48,707 nucleotides of DNA, from IMG/VR virus record IMGVR_UViG_3300025131_000069, positions 1 through 48,707 of that record, one strand, 5' to 3'. This DNA is from a virus. A program made the translations under genes and the position numbers. Below, piece by piece: positions 43,291-48,707 of the stretch; the stretch's first letter is position 1, and each line of letters begins with the position of its first letter. A model generated the notes under the pieces. The model did not search any database, was not told where the DNA came from, and saw only the letters and a list, made by a program, of their open reading frames with translations.

Positions 43291-44595
43291 ATGGTTTATA
43301 TTTTAATACCTATATATTCAGACCCATTCTTACATCCAATGCATAAGAATAACAAGTTATCTTTGCTCTATATTAATGAAATTGATACAAAAGAATGGAC
43401 TAAATTAAAGAGTTATATCTTACCTCAAAAACATCCAGATTCAAAAGAGTATATGGTTGACTACTCATTTTTAGAAGGTGATGGTCTTATATTCACACCT
43501 GATTCTAAAAAATTACAACCAATATTTAAAGAACATAGAAAAGTTGGTGATGTGAATATTGCTCATTGGTGGAAATATGGAAAACCTATAGACTTGGAAG
43601 TACGAAATAATGCAATAGATTTCCTGAGTAATAAGTACTACAATGTAAAAAAACTTAACGAAATAGTACCAATTATCAAACATAAAGAGTATTGCGATGA
43701 AGTATCAGAAAGAATACTAAACTTCTTGAAAGAAGATTTAAGTGAACTTATAAATGATATAGGTTGGTTTGATAATAATGGTTCAACTGAAGCTATTCAA
43801 GCTTTCCATAGTATAGAAAAGAATGGTGTGACAGTATCAGATGATGTATGTGATATATTTGATGTAAGAGTAAAGAAACATATATCAGATGGTAAATTAT
43901 ATAGTAATTACAATTTAACTACAACAACAGGTCGTCCAAGTAATTCATTTGGAACTGTTAACTTTGCTGCTCTACCACCTGAAAAACGAAGAGCTATCAT
44001 ACCAGAAAATGACTATCTCGTAGAGTTTGATTTTGATGCTTATCACTTGAGATTGATTGCTGACTTAGTTGATTATAAACATTTTGGTAAAGAATCAGTA
44101 CACGAACACTTATCAAATTTTTATAAATGTTCATATGATGAGTCAAAAGCTAGAACATTTAGACTATTATATGGTGGTATTGATAAAGAAACACGAGAAC
44201 AAGTACCATTTTTTAGAAGAGTTCATGAATATATAAATAAAAAATGGAATGAAATAAATACTCACAATTGCATTTATACTGATATTTATAGAAGGAAACT
44301 TATATACGATAATTATCAAGACTTGAATAGAAATAAACTATTTAATTATTTGATACAAGCACATGAAACGGAATCAAATATTAAGAAGATTTTGTTAATT
44401 CAAGACTATTTATTATCGAAACACACTAAATTGGTTTTATATGGATATGACAGTTTCCTATTTGACTTTTCTAACCAAGATGGAGTGGAAACTTTGAAAG
44501 ATATAAAATCGATTTTAGAAGAAGGTAAACATTACACCAAATCCAAAATGGGTTTAAATTACGGTGAAATAAAAGATATTACAAAGAGGTTATAA
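43291..44595 (+). CDS. Short family A DNA polymerase, exonuclease domain absent
   Basis: 434 residues. The palm/fingers motifs are clear. TTTTGRPSNS leads to motif A EFDFDAYHLRLIA, with D247 and R254 spaced as in Pol I D705 and R712. Motif B K286-x3-F290-x3-Y294-G matches Pol I K758-F762-Y766-G, but the usual first Arg is Tyr282. N352-x3-Q356 matches N845/Q849. Motif C is YGYD387S instead of VHDE. There is no 3'-5' exonuclease and only about 200 N-terminal residues. It should extend DNA; its specialised role in this late region is unknown. The start lacks a ribosome site. Confidence 0.8.
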   Translation: MVYILIPIYSDPFLHPMHKNNKLSLLYINEIDTKEWTKLKSYILPQKHPDSKEYMVDYSFLEGDGLIFTPDSKKLQPIFKEHRKVGDVNIAHWWKYGKPIDLEVRNNAIDFLSNKYYNVKKLNEIVPIIKHKEYCDEVSERILNFLKEDLSELINDIGWFDNNGSTEAIQAFHSIEKNGVTVSDDVCDIFDVRVKKHISDGKLYSNYNLTTTTGRPSNSFGTVNFAALPPEKRRAIIPENDYLVEFDFDAYHLRLIADLVDYKHFGKESVHEHLSNFYKCSYDESKARTFRLLYGGIDKETREQVPFFRRVHEYINKKWNEINTHNCIYTDIYRRKLIYDNYQDLNRNKLFNYLIQAHETESNIKKILLIQDYLLSKHTKLVLYGYDSFLFDFSNQDGVETLKDIKSILEEGKHYTKSKMGLNYGEIKDITKRL

Positions 44596-46596
44596 ATGAG
44601 TTTAATAGATAAAATAATTACAGAATGGTCATATCGCGTTCATGATGGAATTCCTAATAAAGAAAATCCACTACATATAGTTCAACTCCGAGAATCACTG
44701 GAAAAATTGGATATACCGATATCTATTGCAGAAGAACTAATTCAAAATTTAATTAATGAAGATGGAGGTCTCTCAGATAAAGAAAAAGAGAAAGCTGAAA
44801 AAATGGGATTAGTTTCTCTTGGGTATGGTAACTACGGAAAAGAAAAAGGTGGCGAAACTACACATAGAAATAAAGATGGTAAATTAGTAGCTGTAGGTGA
44901 TGAAACCCCTGAAAAAGATACTCAGCCAGGAATGACTATGGACCCAGATGGTGGTTTTGGAGCAGATGATGAAACAGAGAAAAAAGAAAAAATAGACACA
45001 AAAGTAGCTGTAGATAAACTTAATGATAAAAGATATGGTGTATCAAAGAAAATAGAAACACAATTAAACAAAGGATATATTACTAAACAAGATGCAAAAA
45101 CAGCTCAAGAATTTCATCAAGATATGAATGAATTTTTAAAAAATCCAACAAAAGAAGTAGCCGAAGCATTAGTTGAAAAATATAAATTATCACAAAATGC
45201 AAACGGTAAAAAATTATATTTAGGATTTATAGCAGGAGATGGTAGAAAGTTATTAGGTGAAGATAATTTGTTGATTAAAGAAGTCAGTAATGTAATAAAT
45301 CAATTTGTAGATTTAAAAGCAAAAGGTGATGTACAGAAAAAAGCAGCAGATAAATTACAAAGTGCATCAAAACCTGGCCTGACTACTGTAATTAAATCAG
45401 ATGATGAGGGTGTTAAAAGATTATTTAACACACCACCATATGACAGATTAGATGAAAAATTTCATCAAATATTTGGACCTACTGATGAAAATGGAAATTC
45501 TTTAAGACCGAGTAGTGAATATTCAAAAGAATATTTTCAACAATCTGTTAATGAAAATGAATCATTAGATAAAACAATTGAAGTACTTAAAGAATTAGAA
45601 GAACAAGGGACAGCAGCACCTGGAGTAAGAAAAGCATTAGAGAAACATAAAGTAAGAATGGCAAAAATAGCAAAAGATTTTGATAAGATGACACTAGAAC
45701 AGAGAAGAAAAGCAGTTGAAAAATCTTATTCAGATATGGCAAGAGAGATGCACGAAGCAGATTCAGATACAGCTAGAGGTATTATGAAAAATATGGCTGA
45801 GATGGCATTGTATGATTCAGAAATTGCAGGCGGAGAAGAGGCTTATCTACCATCTGCTGGTACATTTCCATCTGGAGATAAATTAAGAGTTGATAGAGAT
45901 GGTAACGGTGTAGTTGAAAAAATAGCGGCTGTTTCTGTTAAATTTGGCAAAAGTGGAGGTGTTTATGGTTTCCCAGGTGAGAGTACACAATATGTTAAAT
46001 TTCATCCAGATGAAGATAAGAGAACTTCAATGAGAAATAGGGTAGGTCATGCAGGACATTCTTTAGGTGTTAGAGATGATTTAATACAAGAGCCAGCAAA
46101 GTTTAACAAGATGTTGAAAGAAAGTGGTTTAGCAGGAGCCATAAAAGAACCTGAAAAACTTAGACAAAAATTTATGGAAATGCAAAAAAGAATAGATGAG
46201 CTAAGAGAATCAATTACAAATGATAAAGGAAAATATTCAAATAAAGATTTAGTAACTAAACGAAAAGAATTAGAGGCTATTGAGAAAGAGGCACAATCTA
46301 TATTGAAAGAAAGTGTTGATGAAGAAAAATTAGTAGAACTATTAGGAAAGAGTAATGCAAAATTATTTATGAGTGGTGGAGCAGCTGCAGTAAATATAAT
46401 ATGTATGGCTTCAGCGTTAAAAACATCTGATGGATTATCAGTTATTGAACATAATCATCAGATAATAGATAAAAATGGATTACATTCTGAAACAGACAGA
46501 GGTACACCAAATCTTAAAGACTGGAAATTTCAATTTAGAGCATATGATAAAAGAGGTGGTGGATTATTAGCTGGATTTGTAGGTGGTGACACATAA
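44596..46596 (+). CDS. Large hypothetical phage protein
   Basis: 666 residues. The N-terminus (MSLIDKIITE|W) is a 10-residue stretch ending in I-T-E, similar to the leaders in the head cluster, and a second N-L-I-N-E|D lies near residue 54. A Lys/Glu/Asp-rich linker follows (about 55-130), then a mostly helical body and a C-terminal domain with GGAAAVNIICMASALKTSDG and IEHNHQIIDKNG. No catalytic motif is certain. One base after the polymerase stop; ends in TAATG overlap. It may be a virion or DNA-delivered protein. Confidence 0.55.
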   Translation: MSLIDKIITEWSYRVHDGIPNKENPLHIVQLRESLEKLDIPISIAEELIQNLINEDGGLSDKEKEKAEKMGLVSLGYGNYGKEKGGETTHRNKDGKLVAVGDETPEKDTQPGMTMDPDGGFGADDETEKKEKIDTKVAVDKLNDKRYGVSKKIETQLNKGYITKQDAKTAQEFHQDMNEFLKNPTKEVAEALVEKYKLSQNANGKKLYLGFIAGDGRKLLGEDNLLIKEVSNVINQFVDLKAKGDVQKKAADKLQSASKPGLTTVIKSDDEGVKRLFNTPPYDRLDEKFHQIFGPTDENGNSLRPSSEYSKEYFQQSVNENESLDKTIEVLKELEEQGTAAPGVRKALEKHKVRMAKIAKDFDKMTLEQRRKAVEKSYSDMAREMHEADSDTARGIMKNMAEMALYDSEIAGGEEAYLPSAGTFPSGDKLRVDRDGNGVVEKIAAVSVKFGKSGGVYGFPGESTQYVKFHPDEDKRTSMRNRVGHAGHSLGVRDDLIQEPAKFNKMLKESGLAGAIKEPEKLRQKFMEMQKRIDELRESITNDKGKYSNKDLVTKRKELEAIEKEAQSILKESVDEEKLVELLGKSNAKLFMSGGAAAVNIICMASALKTSDGLSVIEHNHQIIDKNGLHSETDRGTPNLKDWKFQFRAYDKRGGGLLAGFVGGDT

Positions 46597-46997
46597 TGAG
46601 AACACAATTATTATGTACATTCACAACGAAAGAAAACTTAGATGATACAATTAAAAAAATAATTGATTCATATAGTATAGTGTTTAATAAAGTTTATGTA
46701 CTACAAAATGAAGATAACCCAACAGAATTGATATGTACTTACAATGTTGATTTAAGTGGTGGCATTGATTATAATTTAGTTTCAGGAACAATATCATTAC
46801 ATAGAAAGAAACATTCAAATACATTGTACACGATAAATGCATTAAACGAATGCATAAAGAATTTAAATAATGGTATACTGGATAAAAAATTTATGATACC
46901 ATGGGAAAATTTCAAAAATATGTTAATGGTAACAAATTCAGAAGGATTAAATAAAATTAATACGAGAATCTATAAAATAATTAATATAGAAAAATAA
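46596..46997 (+). CDS. Small hypothetical protein
   Basis: 133 residues, mixed alpha/beta (TQLLCTFTTKENLDDTIKKI, VFNKVYVLQNEDNPTELICT), no Cys motif or membrane segment. Translationally coupled to the gene before it (TAATG). A similar small protein follows large structural genes in other marine phages as far as I recall, but no function is assigned. Confidence 0.5.
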   Translation: MRTQLLCTFTTKENLDDTIKKIIDSYSIVFNKVYVLQNEDNPTELICTYNVDLSGGIDYNLVSGTISLHRKKHSNTLYTINALNECIKNLNNGILDKKFMIPWENFKNMLMVTNSEGLNKINTRIYKIINIEK

Positions 46998-47009
46998 TAG
47001 GTTTTCATA

Positions 47010-47022
47010 TATTTATATATAT
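47010..47022 (+). promoter_or_regulatory. Promoter-like motif, variant TATTTATATATAT
   Basis: Variant of the recurrent motif with a second ATTTATA immediately after it, ending 39 bases before the redox-gene group. Confidence 0.45.
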
Positions 47023-47061
47023 TTATAGATAGTTAAATTACAATTACAGGAGAAATAGGTT

Positions 47062-47757
47062 ATGTCAGATAAAGAGTCTAACAAGGTTACAACAGAAACT
47101 AATCAAGAATCTACTTTATATTATTTTTACTCAGAAGGATGTGGATGGTGCAAAAGAGCTAACCCACTAGTTGATGAGTTAATTAAAGAAGGTAAAGATA
47201 TACTTAAACTAGATTTAGGTGTTGCAGATAATAAAAAGCTTTTAGAAGAAGTTAAAAAAGAATATGATGTTAAATGTGGAACACCTTTGTTTATTAATGC
47301 AGAAACAGGTCATAAAATATGCGGTTTCAGAGAAAAAGATATTCTCGAAAAATGGGTACGCGGCGAAGAAATTCCAGAACCACCAAGACCAAAAGGTCCA
47401 CCACCACCACCACCTCAAGATTTTGAAGATAAAGGACAAATTGATGAGTGGACTAAAAAATATTCAGAATGGGTAGAAGAAAATAAGCATATGCCTAATA
47501 TACCTCCTGCAGACCAGATGTTGGCGAGATTAAAACAACAGAGAACTGCTATGTTACAACAACAACAAGGTGGTGATGCAAGGATTGCTAACATCGAAAG
47601 AAAATTAGATGCACTGATGAAACATTTAGGTGTACCACCAGTTATGCCTGTACCGCCTCAAGGTGTTCAACCACCACAACCGCAGGTTAAACCAAGTGTT
47701 AAAGATGTAACTCAAGACATAAAAAAAACAGGAAAGATAAATAAAAAAGGTAAGTAA
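47062..47757 (+). CDS. Thioredoxin-fold protein with CGWC active site and Pro-rich tail
   Basis: 231 residues. Residues 1-110 form a thioredoxin/glutaredoxin-like domain: YYFYSEGCGWCKRANPLVDE holds the C-x-x-C, and VKCGTPLFIN holds the cis-Pro loop. The tail has a run of Pro, a helical Gln-rich segment and a second Pro-rich stretch ending in Lys. It probably reduces or forms disulfides. The tail may dock it to another protein or to the virion. First of three Cys-active genes in a row. Confidence 0.8.
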   Translation: MSDKESNKVTTETNQESTLYYFYSEGCGWCKRANPLVDELIKEGKDILKLDLGVADNKKLLEEVKKEYDVKCGTPLFINAETGHKICGFREKDILEKWVRGEEIPEPPRPKGPPPPPPQDFEDKGQIDEWTKKYSEWVEENKHMPNIPPADQMLARLKQQRTAMLQQQQGGDARIANIERKLDALMKHLGVPPVMPVPPQGVQPPQPQVKPSVKDVTQDIKKTGKINKKGK

Positions 47758-47759
47758 CT

Positions 47760-48182
47760 TTGAAATTCAAGTTTAAACCTACTCCTACTGTAGACAGAGA
47801 GGCAACTGAAGAAGAAATAAAATGTATTGAAGAGACTGAAAAGATGTTGGAGGGAGAAAATAAACTTCCACCAGCATCTCAGATGGCTCGAGACATAGCA
47901 AAGACTCATTGGAAATCTCTCAAAGCATGGTTACGAGGTTCTCAAACAATCACAACAACAGAAGAAGCTGAACGAAGATGGGAAATTTGTAAACAATGCC
48001 CTCATCTTCTCTACGATGAAACTAATCCAGATACAGGTAAGAAAGATGGTAGATGTACACATTGTGGTTGTTTTATGAATGTGAAAGTACATTATGCTGT
48101 AGCCGAATGTCCTATAGATAAATGGAAAAAACATTGTGGTTGTCAATGTGATTGTAAACACACAGGAGATTGTGATGAATAA
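47760..48182 (+). CDS. Cys-rich putative Zn-binding phage protein
   Basis: 140 residues, TTG start after an AAAGGTAAG site. The second half holds C-K-Q-C-P, R-C-T-H-C-G-C-F and A-E-C-P-I-D-K-W, a pattern I associate with a common small phage Zn protein, then an extra Cys-rich tail, HCGCQCDCKHTGDC. The TAA stop overlaps the next start. Location between two thioredoxins raises the possibility that it is their redox partner or substrate. Confidence 0.62.
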   Translation: MKFKFKPTPTVDREATEEEIKCIEETEKMLEGENKLPPASQMARDIAKTHWKSLKAWLRGSQTITTTEEAERRWEICKQCPHLLYDETNPDTGKKDGRCTHCGCFMNVKVHYAVAECPIDKWKKHCGCQCDCKHTGDCDE

Positions 48183-48510
48183 ATTAACACTAGCAGAATT
48201 AAATAGTATTTATCCACTTGGAGAAAATAGAATAGGAAAACCAATATTTATAGATTTCTATGCTGATTGGTGAGGACCTTGTAAGATGTTTGAGCAGGTG
48301 CTCAACGAAGTAGTACCAGAATACCAAGACAAAATACAAATGTATAAAGTTAACATTGAAGATGAACCACAAGTAGCACGACAATTTGGTGCCAGAAGCA
48401 TTCCTTATATGGCATTTATATCAGAGACTGGTGAAAGACAAACACAAGTTGGTTCTATGAATAAAGAAACACTCAAATATTATTTTGAAGGATTAATTTC
48501 AAAAAAATAA
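48175..48510 (+). CDS. Thioredoxin with in-frame UGA at the first active-site Cys; candidate selenoprotein
   Basis: 111 residues if UGA at 48271-48273 is read through. It starts at ATG 48175, with AGGAG at 48164-48168. The sequence FIDFYADW-UGA-GPCKMF is the classic thioredoxin W-C-G-P-C-K site with UGA as codon 33. The rest is a full thioredoxin (VNIEDEPQVARQFGARSIPY with cis-Pro, then MAFISETGERQTQVGSM). A SECIS-like hairpin follows the UGA. I infer selenocysteine insertion. Without readthrough the product is a useless 32-residue peptide; a start at 48286 would lack the active site. A sequencing error is the main alternative. Confidence 0.8.
48290..48305 (+). promoter_or_regulatory. SECIS-like hairpin downstream of the UGA codon
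   Basis: UUGAGC pairs perfectly with GCUCAA around loop AGGU; 22 bases lie between the UGA and the loop. Bacterial SECIS elements have a short stem just after UGA with a G among the first loop bases; E. coli fdhF has GCAGGU at the apex and here it is GCAGGU too. A U at 48289 could be bulged with G48288-C48306 below it. Confidence 0.75.
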
Positions 48511-48707
48511 AAAAAAAGTGGTGGTTTCGGAAATTTTATTATATATATAATAATTGTCTGAGAATGACAAAGTTTTTTGAAAGTTTTACCGGTAAGGGTT
48601 GTCAGTATGAAAATGGCTGAACAATAGCTTCCAAAGGTTATAAGGTGACATCGAGGTCTGTGGTGGACAATACAAGGGTCGTAACTGACTGAGTATTATA
48701 GGAGTAA
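48511..48707 (+). promoter_or_regulatory. Probable structured leader of the next gene
   Basis: No convincing gene. It begins with A-runs, then a perfect 18-base palindrome, TTATTATATATATAATAA (48536-48553). From about 48558 the GC content rises to about 40% by hand count, above the phage background. TTGTC (48554-48558) can pair with GACAA (48566-48570), or TGACAA can pair with TTGTCA downstream, so alternative folds exist. AGGAG near 48700 should serve a gene starting just outside the window. Confidence 0.4.

Noticed and set aside
48271-48273. UGA read as Trp (alternative genetic code).
   Set aside because: Trp is encoded by TGG throughout, UGA serves as a normal stop in several overlaps (for example 4008-4010 and 16134-16136), and Trp at this site would destroy the C-x-x-C pair.
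48286-48510. A separate 74-residue gene starting at ATG 48286.
   Set aside because: It is the C-terminal part of the UGA-containing thioredoxin; the upstream start has a good AGGAG site and completes the fold.
48564-48700. A second selenoprotein in the frame from ATG 48564 with two UGA codons.
   Set aside because: No recognisable protein family, no Cys-to-UGA logic, weak ribosome site, and no convincing SECIS stem; treated as probable leader RNA.
1-48707. tRNA genes, CRISPR arrays, insertion sequences or integrase/attachment sites.
   Set aside because: No cloverleaf candidates, spaced direct repeat arrays, transposase or integrase motifs were seen when reading the sequence; a covariance-model scan was not possible.

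Overview
This window looks like the late (structural) module of a tailed bacteriophage with a contractile, T4-like tail. All genes run on the + strand, are tightly packed with many ATGA, TAATG or TAGTG overlaps, and are strongly AT-rich. Recognisable T4-type parts are the large terminase, portal, prohead protease, an acidic scaffold-like protein, major capsid protein, two tail sheath proteins, tail tube, a gp26-type baseplate protein with a possible frameshift partner, tape measure, a LysM-type gp53-like protein and large baseplate proteins. Gene content and sequence style resemble marine T4-like phages. The host cannot be named from the sequence. Shine-Dalgarno sites (GGAG) are used widely. 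If the selenoprotein below is real, the host must supply selenocysteine machinery, since no selA, selB, selC or selD is seen here.

Layout. 1-5300: the 3' part of a large protein with a nucleotidyltransferase (ligase-like) domain, a Zn-ribbon protein, small membrane proteins, two very basic Cys-motif proteins and a spanin-like protein. 5308-10947: terminase, portal, conserved head genes and prohead protease. 10949-18399: an unusual cluster of small and modular proteins carrying prohead-protease-type cleavage motifs (L/I-x-E), then an actin-like ATPase and a ribosomal protein S21 homologue. 18542-21859: scaffold, capsid and a probable decoration protein. 21974-30027: neck and connector genes, two sheath genes and the tube. 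30121-43163: a GH108-type lysozyme, a histone H1-like small protein, the gp26-like gene with a frameshifted partner, tape measure, baseplate genes and a large Cys/Trp-rich protein. 43291-48510: a short family A DNA polymerase, two unknown genes and a redox group of one CGWC thioredoxin-like protein, one Cys-rich protein and one thioredoxin with an in-frame UGA. The last ~200 bases look like a leader for the next gene.

The two strongest novel signals are these. (1) At 48175-48510 a thioredoxin has UGA exactly at the first active-site Cys (W-UGA-G-P-C). A perfect 6-bp hairpin with an AGGU loop starts 22 bases downstream of the UGA loop-side, which fits a bacterial SECIS element and a phage selenoprotein. 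(2) The cluster at 11374-16867 appears to encode head-internal cargo as polyproteins. Modules of about 58-90 residues are separated by K-L-T-E sites encoded by an identical 18-base repeat, and neighbouring small genes start with 10-residue leaders ending in L-x-E, like the T4 internal-protein capsid targeting sequence. The prohead protease gene at 10309 lies just upstream.

Transcription units appear to start at a recurring motif, TATTTATATATGA or close variants, found at ten gene-flanking sites. Two convincing rho-independent terminators follow the decoration gene and the tail tube gene.
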